This document shows, one piece after another, positions 32,215-47,330 of a stretch of 64,000 nucleotides of DNA. The notes beneath the pieces were generated by a model. The model was given only the letters and a program-made list of their open reading frames with translations, made no database searches and was not told the origin of the DNA. The stretch covers positions 23,415,164-23,479,163 of the forward strand of contig NC_134882.1 in NCBI RefSeq assembly GCF_041734735.1, written 5' to 3'. The translations under genes and the position numbers were made by a program. Numbering within the stretch: the first letter of the stretch is position 1; each line of letters starts with the position of its first letter. The stretch comes from Babylonia areolata (Eukaryota; Mollusca; Gastropoda; Neogastropoda; Buccinidae).

Positions 32215-33173
32215 TGTTAAAGGGGGGTAGTAGTGATGGGGGTAGGGGTTGAGTAGGGGTAGGTGTAGAAGGTAGAAGAGGTAGAGTAGGATAACAGGCA
32301 GAGGATAGGTGCACAATCCACTCTCTCCTCGTACCACAGCAGGGTCTTTTAGAAAGATGAATTGAGGTGTTTATTTTTCTAACTTAACAGCACACAGCCC
32401 CCATGGTACTGTCTTGACCGTCCGGCTCTCCTGGCCTGCTTCAAGGAAGGAAAAGAAAGAAATCCCACTTGCCTATTCATTTTATCCTCTTCACAAGCTG
32501 GCACCGTATGCAAACTATCTTCCGACCCAGAACGCTTCCAATTGGCTGAAGTTAACAGACCAATCTGCCAAGTACACTACCAGGCCCTCTCACACTGGTT
32601 GTGGAGGAAACTAACCAATCTGGAACCAGCAGTGCTAGACTTTACACTTTTGATGCTTTCCCACGGAACCCACACTGACAAGGAGAAGGGGAGGGGGGGG
32701 GGGGGGTGATGAAAAGAGGAAGGGAAGGAGGAAGAAAGATCGCCCAGCCCTGATTCTGTTCTAAACAGCTCATGATAAACACACCACACCATGTGGTGAC
32801 CATTGAGGCAGATGCCATCCTGCCAGAGATTGACATGGGGTGGGGGGGTAAGGAGGGGGATTGGGGGTGAGGGGGGGACGGGGTTGAGCGTGATGGGAGT
32901 GGAAGGGAAAAGGGCAGGGGGTGTATAGGAAGAGAATGGTCAGAGGAGATACCATCTTTACCTAGTATTTCTTGATAACTTGCTCCCTCTGTACTTGGCC
33001 AAGGGAAGGGGGAAAGGGAGAGAGGGTATGGGGAGGGGTGTTGGTGGGGATAGATGCCATGGAAGGGGGGTGGGGGGAGAAGAGTAGGGAGGTAGAAAGG
33101 AGGGGTCCATCAGTGCGCAGTGTGTCTGAGAAAATCCCATGCTTCCACCATAGGCGCCTGACACACTATAACA
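32215..33173 (-). repeat. 5' LTR of the gag-only element
   Basis: Companion of 29491-30445 with the same TG/CA ends, followed on the plus side by (TAA)n. Confidence 0.9.
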
Positions 33174-33274
33174 TAATAATAATAATAATAATAATTAATT
33201 AATAAATAAATAAAATTAATAAATAAAATAATGATATTTTTTTTAAATATTAATAATGATGACATTTTTTTTAA

Positions 33275-33682
33275 TGTGATGGGGTGGTAAGGTGGTGTTA
33301 GAGAAGGTGAAGACAGGTAGAAGGTGTTTGCACAAGAGCCGCAGCCAGGCAAGGTAGACTCGGGAAGGCGGTGCGCCGGTTTTCTTCTTTTATTCTCTCA
33401 TTCTTCCAGACCAGGAGAGTTCTCTATATTTTGTCTGGCACTCACTCACTCCTTATATTCAGTTCCACCGAACCGCAAAGCCAGCGCCGTGAAGCGACTC
33501 ACGTAACCGGCCCTCCGCGAGCCTTCAGGGGCCAAACTAGTGTTTGTTTGACCAAATTTAGCGGCGTCTGACTTTGGGCTCGGGGAATTAACATAGACAT
33601 ATTACATAAAACTGCAAGAGACGAGCATATTCTTAAGCTAAACCATTTTCTATAAAAATAATGTAGTTAAAAACTGTAAACA
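33275..33682 (-). mobile_element. Possible solo LTR
   Basis: On the minus strand this ~408-bp interval begins TGTTTACAG, contains a GAATATAAGG TATA-like box and an AATAAAAG signal about 75 bp later, and ends CCATCACA. No clear target duplication and no second copy in the window, so the call is tentative. Treated as a fossil. Confidence 0.3.
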
Positions 33683-33774
33683 AAAAGATTCACTGAATGA
33701 ACTCAAGTTGACGAGCCTTTAACGAGTTCATGTATCATTTCTGTAGGCTACATTACAACAATTGATACGTCGCG

Positions 33775-34615
33775 ATATAGGTGATTCCAAGCTGTTCATC
33801 TTTAAAAAGGTGATTCCAAGCTGTTCATCTTATACAAAGGTGATTCGAAGCTGTTCATCTGGTATAAAGGTGATTCCAAGCTGTTCATCTTGTATAAAGG
33901 TGATTCCAATCTGTTCATCTTATATAAAGGTGATTCCAAGCTGTTCATCTGATACAAAGGTGATTCTGTTCGACTTTTATAAAGGTGAATCCAAGCTGTT
34001 CATCTGGTATAAAGGTGATTCCAAGCTGTTCATCTTGTATAAAGGTGATTCCAAACTGTTCATCTTGTATAAAGGTGATTCCAAGCTGTTCCTCTTGTAT
34101 AAAGGTTTATCCAATCTGTTCATCTTATATAAAGGTGATTCCAAGCTTTTCATCTGTTATAAAGGTGATTCCAAGCTGTTCATCTGGTATAAAGGTTCTT
34201 CAACGCTGTTCATCTTGTATAAACCTATTTCAAGGCTGTTCATCTTATATAAAGGTGCTTTCATACTGTTCACCTGTTCACCTGGTATAAAGGTCATTCC
34301 AATCTGTTGATGTTGTATAAACCTGATTCCAAGCTGTTCATCTGGAATAAAGGTGATTCCAAGCTGTTCATCTTCTATAGATTACAAGCTGTTCATCTCG
34401 TGTAAGGGTGTTTCCAAGCTGTACATCTTGTATACAGGTTCATCTGGTATAAAGGTGTTACCAAGCTGTTCATCTTGTATAAATGTGATTCCAAGCTCTT
34501 CGTGTTGTTTAAATGTAATTCCAAGCTGTTCATCTGGTATAAGGGTGATTCCAAACAGTTCATCTTGTATAAAGGTGATTCCAAGCTATTCATCTTATAT
34601 AAAGGTGATTCCAAG
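33775..34615 (-). repeat. 30-bp minisatellite, block 1 (inverted orientation)
   Basis: About 28 units of AAAGGTGATTCCAAGCTGTT-CATCTTGTAT, the reverse complement of the unit in the rest of the array. Units are more diverged here than in the blocks that follow. It ends at the head-to-head junction 34615/34616. Confidence 0.97.
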
Positions 34616-37600
34616 ATACAAGTTGAACAGTTTGGAATCACCCTTATACCAGATTACCAGCATGGAATCACCTTTATATAAGATGAACAGCGTGGAATCA
34701 ACCTCATACCAGATGAACAGCTTGGAATCTACCTTTATACAAGATGAACAGCTTGGAATCACCTTTATACAAGATGAACAGCTTGGAATTAGGTTTATAC
34801 AAGATGAACAGCTTGGAATCACCTTTATACAAGATGAACCGCTTGGAATCACCTTTATGCGAGATGAACAGCTTGGAATCACCTTTATGTAAGATGAATA
34901 GCTTGGAATCACCTTTATATAAGATGAACAAATTGGAATCACCTTTATAGAAGATGAACAGCTTGGAATCACCCTTATACCAGATGAACAGCTTGGAGTC
35001 ACATTCATACCAGATGAACAGCTTGGAATCACCTTTATACAAGATGAACAGCTTGGAATCACCTTTAAACCAGATGAATAGCTGGGAATTAGGTTTATAT
35101 AAGATGAAGAGCTTGGAATCTCCTTTATACAAGATGAACAGCTTGGAATAATCTTTATATAAGATGAATAGATTGGATTCACCTTTATACCAGATGAACA
35201 GCTTGGAATCACCTTTATACAAGATGAACAGCTTGGAATCACCTTTATACCAGATGAACAGCTTGGAATCACCCTTATACCAGATGAACAGCTTGGAGTC
35301 ACATTCATACCAGATGAACAGCTTGGAATCACCTTTATACGAGATGAACAGCTTGGAATCACATTCATACCAGATGAACAGCTTGGAATCACCTTTATAC
35401 GAGATGAACAGCTTGGAATCACCCTTACACCAGATGAACAGATTGTAATGACTTTTATAGAAGATGAACATCTTCGAATCACCTTTATACAACACGAACA
35501 GCTTGGAATCACCCTTATACCAGATGAACAGCTTGGAATCACATTTAAACCAGAAGAACAGCTTGGAAACACCTTTATACGAGATGAACAGCTTGGAATC
35601 ACATTCATACCAGATAAACAGCTTGGAATCACCTTTATACAAGATGAACAACTTGGAATCACCTTTATATCAGATGAACAGCTTTGAATTACATTTATAC
35701 AACACGAAGAGCTTGGAATTACATTTACACCATTTGAAAAGCTACGTAACACCTTTATACAAGATCAAGATGAACAGCTTGGAATCAACTTTACACCAGA
35801 CGAAAAGCTTGAAATCAACTTTATAGAAGATGAACAGCTTGGAATCACCTTTACACGAGATGAACAGCTTCGAATCACTTTATACAAGGTGAACCGCTTG
35901 GAATCACGTTTAGGCGAGATGAACAGCTTGGAATCACCTTTATGTAAGATGAACAGCTTGGAATCACCTTTATATAAGATGAACAAATTGGAATCACCCT
36001 TATACCAGCTTGGAGTCACATTCATACCAGATGAACAGCTTGGAATCACCTTTATACAAGATGAACAGCTTGGAATCACCTTTAAACCAGATGAATAGCT
36101 TGGAATCACCTTTACACCAGAGGAAAAGCTTGTAATCACCTTTATAGAAATAGGTTTATATAAGATGAACAGCTTGGAATCACCTTCATACAAGATGAAC
36201 ACCTTAGAATAATCTTTATATAAGATGAACAGCTGGGAACCACCCTTATACCAGATGAACAGCTCGGAATCGCCTTTATACAATTCAAACAGCTTGGAAT
36301 CACCCTTATACCAGATGAACAGCTTGGAGTCACATTCATTCCAGAAGAATAGCTTGGAATCATCTTTATACGAGATGAACAGCTTGGAATCACATTCATA
36401 CCAGATGAACAGCTTGGAATCACCTTTATACAAGATGAACAGCTTGGAATCACCTATATATCAGATGAACAGCTTTGAACTACATTTATACAACACGAAG
36501 ATCTACATTTATACGAATTATATTTATACCATTTGACCAGCTTGGTAACACATTTATACCAGATGAACAGCTTGGTAACACCTTTATACCAGATGAACAG
36601 CTTGGAATCACCTTTATACAAGATGAACAGCTTGAAATCACCTTTATACCAGATGAACAGCTTGGAATCACCTTTACACCAGACGAAAAGCTTGAAATCA
36701 CCTTTATACCAGATGAACAGCTTGGAATCACCTTTATACCAGATGAACAGCTTGGAATCACCTTTATGCAAGATGAACAGCTTGGAATCACCTTTATACA
36801 AGATGAACAGCTTGGAATCATCTTTATATAAGATGAACAGCTTGGAATCACCTTATACCAGATGAACAGCTCGGAATCGCCTTTATACAATACAAACAGC
36901 TTGGAATCACCCTTATACCAGATGAACAGCTTGGAGTCACATTCATACCAGATGAACAGCTTGGAATGACCTTTATACGAGATGAACAGCTTGGAATAAC
37001 ATTCATACCAGATGAACAGCTTGGAATCACCTTTATATGAGATGAACAGCCTGGAATCACCCTTACACCAGATGAACAGATTGTAATGACTTTTATAGAA
37101 GATGAACATCTTCGAATCACCTTTATACAACACGAACAGCCTGCAATCACCCTTATACCAGATGAACAGCTTGGAACCACATTTAAACCAGAAGAACAGC
37201 TTGGAAACACCTTTATACGAGATGAACAGCTTGGAATCACATTCATACCAGATGAACAGCTTGGAATCACCTTTATACAAGATGAACAGCTTGGAATCAC
37301 CTATATATCAGATGAACAGCTTTGAATTACATTTATACAACACGAAGAGCTTGGAATTACATTTATACCATATGACCAGCTTGGTAACACCTTTATACAA
37401 GATCAACAGCTTGGAATCACCTTTATAGCAGATGAACAGCTTGGAATCACCTTTATAGAAGATGAACAGCTTGGAATCACCTTTATACAAGATGAACAGT
37501 TTGGAATCACCCTTATACCAGATGAACAGCTTGGAATCACCTTTATATCAGATGAACAGCTTGGAATCACCTTTATACAAGATGAACAGCTTGGAATCAC

Positions 37601-40600
37601 ATTTATACCAGATGAACAGTTTGGAATCTACCTTTATACCAGATGAACAGCTTGGAATCACCTTTATACAAGATGAACAGCTTGGAATCACCTTTAAACC
37701 AGATGAATAGCTTGGAATTAGGTTTATACAAGATGAACAGCTTGGAATCACCTTTACATAAGATGAACAGATTGGATTCACCTTTATACCAGATGAACAG
37801 CTTGGAATCACCTTTATACAAGATGAACAGCTGGGAATCACCCTTATACGAGATGAACAGCTCGGAATCGCCTTTATACAATACAAACAGCTTGGAATCA
37901 CTTTTATACCAGATGAACAGTATCGAATCACTATTATACCAGATGAACAGCTTGGAATCACCTTTATACAAGATGAACAGCTTGGAATCACCTTTATACA
38001 TCATGAACAGCTTCATGATAAACAGCTTGGAATCACCTTTATATAAGATGAACAGTTTGGAATCACCTTTATACAAGATGAACAGCTTGGAATCACCTTT
38101 ATATAAGATGAACAAATTGGAATCACCTTTATAGAAGATGAACAGCTTGGAATCACCCTTATACCAGATGTACAGCTTGGAATCACATTCATACCAGATG
38201 AACAGCTTGGAATCACCTTTATACAAGATGAACAGCTTGGAATCACCCTTATACCAGATGAACAGCTTGGAATCTACATTTATACCAGATGAACAGCTTG
38301 GAATTAGGTTTATACAAGATGAACAGCTTCGAATCACCTTTATACAAGATGAACAGCTTGGAATCACCTTTATGCGAGATGGACAGCTTGGAATCACCCT
38401 TATACCAGATGAACAGCTTGGAATCACCTTTATATAAGATGAACAATTTGGAATCACCTTTATACAAGATGAACAGCTTGGAATCTCCTTTATACAAGAT
38501 GAACAGCTTGGAATTAGGTTTATACAAGATGAACAGCTTGGAATCACCTTTATATAATACAAATAGCTTGGAATCACTTTTATACAAGATGAACAGTGTC
38601 GAATCACTTTTATATAAGCTGAACAGCCTGGAATCACCTTTCGAAAACATGAACAGCTTGGAATCACCTTTATACAAGATGAACCACTTGGAATCATCTT
38701 TATATAAGATGAACAGATTGGATTCACCTTTATACCAGATGAATAGCTTGGAATCACCTTTATACAAGATTAACAGCTTGGAATCACCCTTATACAAGAT
38801 GAACAGCTTGGAATCACATTTAATCCAGAAGAATAGCTTGGAATCACCTTTATACGAGATAAACAGCTTGGAATCACATTCATACCAGATGAACAGCTTG
38901 GAATCACCTTTATACAAGATGAACAGCTTGGAATCACCTATATATCAGATGAACAGCTTTGAATTACATTTATACAAAACGAAGAGCTTGGAATTACATT
39001 TATACCATTTGACCAGCTTGGTAACACCTTTATACAAGATGAACAGCTTGGAATCACCTTTATACAAGATGAACAGCTTCGAATCACCTTTATATAAGAT
39101 GAACAGCTTCGAATCACCTTTATATAATATGAACAGCTTCGAATCACCTTCATACAAGATGAACAGTTTGGAATCACCCTTATACCAGATGAACAGCTTG
39201 GAATCACCATTATATCAGATGAACAGCTTGGAATCTACCTTTATACCAGATGAACAGCTTGGAATCACCTTTATACAAGATGAACAGCTTGGAATCACCT
39301 TTAAACCAGATGAATAGCTCGGAATTAGGTTTATATAAGATGAACAGCTTGGAATCACCTTTATACAACATGAACAGCTTGGAATCACCTTTATATAAGA
39401 TGAATAGATTGGATTCACCTTTATACCAGATGAACAGCTTGGAATCACCTTTATACAAGACGAACAGCTGGGAATCACCCTTATACCAGATGAACAGCTC
39501 GGAATCGCCTTTATACAATACAAACAGCTTGGAATCACCTTTATACCAGATGAACAGTTTCGAATCACTATTATACCAGATGAACAGCTTGGAATCACCT
39601 TTATTCAAGATGAACAGCTTGGAATCACCTTTATACAAGATGAACAGATTGGAATCACCTTTATATAAGATGAACAGCTTGGAATCACCTTTATACAGAT
39701 GAACAGCTTGGAATTAGGTTTATACAAGATGAACAGCTTGGAATCACCTTTATACGAGATGAACAGCTTGGAATCACCTTTATGTAAGATGAACAGCTTG
39801 GAATCACCTTTATATAAGATGAACAAATTGGAATCACTTTTATAGAAGATGAACAGCTTGGAATCACCCTTATACCAGATGAGTAGCTTGGAATCACATT
39901 CATACCAGATGAACAGCTTGGAATCACCTTTATACAAGGTGAACCGCTTGGGATAATCTTTATATAAGATGAATAGATTGGATTCACCTTTATACCAGAT
40001 GGACAGCTTGGAATCACCTTTATACGACATGAAAAGCTTGGAATAACATTCATACCAGATAAACAGCTTGGAATCACCTTTATTCGAGATGAACACCCTT
40101 ACACCAGATGAACAGATTGTAATGACTTTTATAGAAGATGAACATCTTCGAATCACCTTTATACAACACGAACAGCCTGCAATCACCCTTATACCAGATG
40201 AACAGCTTGGAACCACATTTAAACCAGAAGAACAGCTTGGAAACACCTTTATACGAGATGAACAGCTTGGAATCACATTCATACCAGATGAACAGCTTGG
40301 AATCACCTTTATACAAGATGAACAGCTTGGAATCACCTATATATCAGATGAACAGCTTTGAATTACATTTACAAAAAAACGAAGAGTTTGGAATTACATT
40401 TATACCATTTGACCAGCTAGGTAACACCTTCATACAAGATGAACAGTTTGGAATCACCCTTATACCAGATGATCAGATTGGAATCACCTTTATATCAGAT
40501 GAACAGCTTGGAATCGCCTTTATACAAGATGAACAGCTTGGAATCACATTTATACCAGATGAACAGTTTGGAATCACCTTTAAACCAGATGAATAGCTCG

Positions 40601-43600
40601 GAATTAGGTTTATATCAGATGAACAGCTTGGAATCACCTTTATACAAGATGAACAGCTTGGAATCACCTTTATATAAGATGAATAGATTGGATTCACCTT
40701 TATACCAGATGAACAGCTTGGAATCACCTTTATACAAGATGAACAGCTGGGAATCACCCTTATACCAGATGAACAGCTCGGAATCGCCTTTATACAATAC
40801 AAACAGCTTGGAATCACCTTTATACAAGATGAACAGTTTCCAATCACTATTATACCAGATGAACAGCTTGGAATCACCTTTATACAAGATGAACAGCTTG
40901 GAATCACCTTTATACAAGATGAACAGCTTGTAATCACCTTTATACATGATGAACAGCTTGGAATCACCTTTATTCAAGATGAACAGCTTGAAATCACCTT
41001 TATACAAGATGAACAGCTTGGAATAACCTTCATACAAGATGAACAGCTTGGAATCACCTTTATACAAGATGAACAGATTGGAATCACCTTTATATAAGAT
41101 GAACAGCTTGGAATCACCTTTATACAGATGAACAGCTTAGAATTAGGTTTATACAAGATGAACAGCTTGGAATCACCTTTATACAAGATGAACGGCTTGG
41201 AATCACCTTTATGCGAGATGAACAGCTTGGAATCACCTTTATGTAAGATGAACAGCTTGGAATCACCTTTATATAAGATGAACAAATTGGAATCACCTTT
41301 ATAGAAGATGAACAGCTTGGAATCACCCTTATACCAGATGTACAGCTTGGAATCACATTCATACCAGATGAACAGCTTCGAATCACCTTTATACAAGATG
41401 AACAGCTTGGAATCACCCTTATACCAGATGAACAGCTTGGAATCTACATTTATACCAGATGAACAGCTTGGAATCACCTTTATACAAGATGAACAGCTTG
41501 GAATCACCTTTATGCGAGATGAACAGCTTGGAATCACCTTTATGTGAGATGAACAGCTTGGAATCACCTTTATATAAGATGAACAAATTGGAATCACCTT
41601 TATAGAAGATGAACAGCTTGGAATCACCCTTATACCAGATGAACAGCTTGGAGTCACATTCATACCAGATGAACAGCTTGGAATCACCTTTATACCAGAT
41701 GAATAGCTTGGATTAGGTTTATATAAGATGAACAGCTTGGAATCACCTTTATACAAGATGAACAGCTTGGAATAATCTTTATATAAGATGAATAGATTGG
41801 ATTCACCTTTATACCAGATGAACAGCTTGGAATCACCTTTATACGAGATGAAAAGCTTGGAATACCAGATGAACAGGCTGGAATCATCTTTATACGAGAT
41901 TTACAGCTTGGAATCATCCTTACACCAGATGAACAGATTGTAATGACTTTTATAGAAGATGAACATCTTCGAATCACCTTTATACAACACGAACAGCCTG
42001 CAATCACCTTTATACCAGATGAACAGCTTGGAACCACATTTAAACCAGAAGAACAGCTTGGAAACACCTTTATACGAGATGAACAGCTTGGAATCACATT
42101 CATACCAGATGAACAGCTTGGAATCACCTTTATACAAGATGAACAGCTTGGAATCACCTATATATCAGATGAACAGCTTTGAATTACATTTATACAACAC
42201 GAAGAGCTTGGAATTACATTTATACCATTTGACCAGCTTGGTAACACCTTTATACCAGATGAACAGCTTGGAATCACCTTTATACAAGATGAACAGCTTG
42301 AAATCACCTTTATACCAGATGAACAGCTTGGAATCACCTTTACACCAGACGAAAAGCTTGAAATCACCTTTATAGAAGATGAACAGCTTGGAATCACCTT
42401 AATACAAGATGAACAGCTTGGAATCACCTTTATACCAGATGAACAGCTTGGAATCACCTTTATACTAGATGAACAGCTTGGAATCACCTTTATTCAAGAT
42501 GAACAGCTTGAAATCACCTTTATACAAGATGAACAGCTTGTAATCACCTTTATACATGATGAACAGCTTGGAATCACCTTTATATAAGATGAACAGCTTG
42601 GAATCACCTTTATATAAGATGAACAACTTGGAATTACCTTTATACAAGATGAACAGCTTGGAATCTCCTTTATACAGATGAACAGCTTGGAATCACCTTT
42701 ATACCAGATGAACAGCTTGGAGTCACATTCATACCAGATGAACAGCTTGGAATCACCTTTATACGAGATGAACAGCTTGGAGTCACATTCATACCAGATG
42801 AACAGCTTGGAATCACCTATATACGAGATGAACAGGTTGAAATCACCCTTACTCCAGATGAACAGATTGACTTTTATAGACGATGAACATCTTCCAATCA
42901 CCTTTATACAACACGAACAGCCTGGAATCACCATTAAACAAGATGAACAGCTTGGAATCACCTTTATACAAGATGAACAGCTTGGAATCACCTATACATC
43001 AGATGAACAGCTTTGATTACATTTATACAACACGAAGAGCTTGGCATTACATTTATACCATATGACCAGCTTGGTAACACCTTTATACCAGATGAACAGC
43101 TTGGAATCACCTTTACACCAGACGTAAAGCTTGGAATCACCTTTATAGAAGATGAACAGCTTGGAATCACCTTTATACAAGATAACAGCTTGGAATCACC
43201 TTTATACAAGATGAACAGCTTGGAATCACCTTTATTCAAGATGAACAGCTTGGAATCACCTTTATAAATGATGAACAGCATGGAATCACCTTTATACATG
43301 ATCAACAGTTTGGAATCAACTTCATATAAGATGAACAGATTGGAATCACCTTTATACCAGATGAACAGCTTGGAATCACCCTTATACCAGATGAACAGCT
43401 TGGAATCACCTTTATACCAGATGAACAGCTTGGAATCACCTTTATACAAGATGAACAGCTTGGAATCACATTCATATAAGATGAACAGCTTGGAATCACC
43501 TTTATACCAGATGAACAGCTTGGAATCACCTTTATGTAAGATGAACAGCTTGGAATCACCTTTATACAAGATGAACAGCTTGGAATCACCCTTATACCAG

Positions 43601-44665
43601 ATGTACAGCTTGGAGTCACATTCATACCAGATGAACAGCTTGGAATCACCTTTATACAAGATGAACAGCTTGGAATCACCTTTACACCAGATGAAGAGCT
43701 TTGAATTAGGTTTATACAAAATGAACAGCTTGGAATCACCTTTATACAAGATGAACAGCTTGGAATCACCTATATGTCAGATGAACAGCTTTAAATTATA
43801 TTTATACAACACGAAGAGCTTGGCATTACATTTATTCTATATGACCAGCTTGGAATCACCTTTATACCAGATGAACAGCTTGGAATCGACTTTCTAGAAG
43901 ATGAACACCTTGAAATCACCGTTATACGAGATGAACAGCTTGGAATCACCTTTAAAACCAGACGAAAAGTATGTAATCACCTTTATGGAAGATGAACAGC
44001 TTGGAATCACCTTTATACCAGATGAACAGCTTGGAATCACCTTTATACAAGATAAACAGTTTGGAATCACCTTTATAGAAGATGAACAGCTTGGAATCAC
44101 CTTTATACAAGATGAACAGCTTGGAATCACCCTTATACGAGATGAACAGCTGGGAATCACCTTTATACATAATGAACAGCTTGGAATCACCTTCGTATAA
44201 GATGAACAGCTTGGAATCACCTTTATAACAGATGAACAGATTGGAATCACCTTTATAAAAGATGAACAGCTTGGAATCACCCTTATACAAGATGAACAGC
44301 TTAGAATCACCTTTAAACCAGATGAATAGCTCGGAATTAGGTTTATATAAGATGAACAGCTTGGAATCACCTTTATACAAGATGAACAGCTTGGAATAAT
44401 CTTTATATAAGATGAATAGATTGGATTCACCTTTATACCAGATGAACAGCTTGGAATCACCTTTATACAAGATGAACAGCTGGGAATCACCCTTATACCA
44501 GATAAACAGCTCAGAATCGCCTTTATAGAATAGAAACAGTTTGGAATCAACTTTATACCAGATGAACAGCTTGGAATGACCTTTATACGAGATGAACAGC
44601 TTAGAATAACATTCATAGCAGATGAACAGCTTGGAATCCCCTTTATACGAGATGAACAGCCTGGA

Positions 44666-44765
44666 NNNNNNNNNNNNNNNNNNNNNNNNNNNNNNNNNNN
44701 NNNNNNNNNNNNNNNNNNNNNNNNNNNNNNNNNNNNNNNNNNNNNNNNNNNNNNNNNNNNNNNNN
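44666..44765. other. Assembly gap (100 N) in the minisatellite
   Basis: Exactly 100 N inside the array. The real array may be longer. Confidence 1.
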
Positions 44766-44999
44766 AGATGAACAGCATGGTATCACCCTTATACCAGATG
44801 AACAGCTTGGAGTCACATTCATACCAGATGAACAGCTTGGAATCACCTTTATACGAGATGAACATCTTGGAATCACATTCATACCAGATGAACAGCTTGG
44901 AATCACCTTTATACGAGATCAACAGCTTGGAATCACCCTTACACCAGATGTACAGATTGTAATGACTTTTATAGAAGATGAACATATATACAACACGAA

Positions 45000-47330
45000 C
45001 AGCTTGGAATAACCTTTATACCAGATGAACACCTTGGAATCATACTTAAACCAGAAGAACAGCTTGGAAACACCTTTATACGAGATGATCCGCTTGGAAT
45101 CACCATTATACAAGATGAACAGCTTGGAATCACCTATATCTCAGATGAACAGCTTGGAATTACATTTATACAAAACGAAGAGATTGAAATTACATTTATA
45201 CCATTTGACCAGCTCGTTAAAACCTTTATACCAGATGAACAGCTTGAAATCACCTTTATACAAGATGAACAGCTTGAAATCACCTTTTTACGAGATGAAC
45301 AGCTTGGAATGACCTTTATACAAGATAAACAGCATGGAATCACCTTTATAGAAGATGAACAGCTTGGAATCACCTTTATACAAGATGAACAGCTCGGAAT
45401 CACCTTTATACCAGACGAACAGCTTGGAATCACCTATATATCAGATGAACAGCTTCGAATTACATTCATACAACACGAACAGCTTCGAATTACATTTATA
45501 CCGTATGACCAGTTTGGTAACACGTTTACACTAGATGAACAGCATGGAATCACCTTTATACAAGATGAATAGCTTGGAATCACCTTTATTCAAGATGAAC
45601 AGCTGGGAATAACCTTTATTCAAGATGAACAGCTTGAAATCACATTTATACATGATGAACAGCTTTGAATCACCTTTATATAAGATAAAGAGATTGGATT
45701 CACCTTTATACAATCGGAACAACTTCGAATCACCTTTATACCAGATGAACAGCTCGGAATCGCCTTCATGCAATACAAAAAGCTTGGAATCACCTTTATA
45801 CAAGATGAACAGCTTGGAATCACCTTTATACCAGATGAACACCTTGGAATTAGGTTTATACAAGATGAATAGCTTGTAATCACCTTTATACAAGATGATC
45901 AGCATGGAATCACTTTTATGTAAGATGAACAGCTTGGAATCACCTTTATACAAGATGAACGGCTTGGAATCACCTTTATACAAGAGGAACAGCTTGGAAT
46001 CAGCCTTATACCAGATGAAGAGCTTGGAGTCACATCCATACCAGATGAACAGCTTGGAAACACCTTTATACGAGATGAACAGCTTGGAATCACCTTTATA
46101 CGAGATCAACAGCTTGGAATCACCCTTACACCAGATGTACAGATTGTAATGACTTTTATAGAAGATGAACATCTTCGAATCACTTTTATACAACACGCAC
46201 AGCTTGGAATAACCTTTATACCAGATGAACAGCTTGGAATCATACTTAAACCAGAAGAACAGCATGGAAACACCTTTATACGAGATGATCCGCTTGGAAT
46301 CACCATTATACAAGATGAACAGCTTGGAATCACCTATATATCAGATGAACAGCTTGGAATTACATTTATACAAAACGAAGAGATTGAAATTACATTTATA
46401 CCATTTGACCAGCTGGTTAACACCTTTATACCAGATGAACAGCTTGGAATCACCTTTATATAAGATGAACAGCTTGAAATCACCTTTTTACGAGATGAAC
46501 AGCTTGGAATGACCTTTATACAAGATAAACAGCTTGGAATCACCTTTATAGAAGATGAACAGCTTGGAATCACCTTTATACAAGATGAACAGCTCGGAAT
46601 CACCTTTATACCAGATGAGCAGCTTGGAATCACCTATATATCAGATGAACAGCTTTGAATTACATTCATACAACACGAACAGCTTCGAATTACATTTATA
46701 CAATATGACCAGCTTGGTAACACGTTTATACTAGATGAACAGCATGGAATCACCTTTATACAAGATGAATAGCTTGGAATCACCTTTATTCAAGATGAAC
46801 AGCTGAGAATAACCTTTATTCAAGATGAACAGCTTGCAATCACCTTTATACATGATGAACAGCTTGGAATCACCTTTATATAAGATGAAGAGATTGGATT
46901 CATCTTTATACAATCGGAACAACTTCGAATCACCTTTATACCAGATGAACAGCTCGGAATCGCCTTCATGCAATACAAAAAGCTTGGAATCACCTTTATA
47001 CAAGATGAACAGCTTGGAATCACCTTTATACCAGATGAACACCTTGGAATTAGGTTTATACAAGATGAATAGCTTGTAATCACCTTTATACAAGATGATC
47101 AGCATGGAATCACCTTTATGTAAGATGAACAGCTTGGAATCACCTTTATATAAGATGAACGGCTTGGAATCACCTTTATACGAGAGGAACAGCTTGGAAT
47201 CACCCTTATACCAGATGAAGAGCTTGGAGTCACATTCATACCAGATGAACAGCTTGGAAACACCTTTATACGAGATGAACAGCTTGGAATCACCTTTGTG
47301 TAAGATTAACAGCTTGGAATCACCTTCATA
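45000..47330 (+). repeat. Two copies of a 1200-bp (40-unit) higher-order repeat
   Basis: Positions 1200 bp apart carry the same unit variants, for example 45301 versus 46501 and 45601 versus 46801, with occasional substitutions. Block boundaries are approximate. Confidence 0.85.

Larger units (their letters stand above)
29491..33173 (-). mobile_element. LTR retrotransposon, gag-only, both LTRs present
   Basis: Two direct repeats of about 955-959 bp (29491-30445 and 32215-33173) flank about 1.77 kb. In element orientation (minus) each LTR starts TGTTATAGTG and ends CTTTAACA. A primer-binding-site-like stretch sits just inside the 5' LTR (near 32190-32212) and a purine-rich tract AGCAAGGGGTGGA just inside the 3' LTR (near 30446-30460). 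The internal region has a gag-like frame and a second frame but no protease, RT or integrase domain, so it resembles a non-autonomous, gag-bearing Ty3/Gypsy-type derivative. The LTRs look nearly identical, differing mainly in G tracts, which suggests a young insertion. It sits in a (TAA)n microsatellite. Treated as a fossil. Confidence 0.85.
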
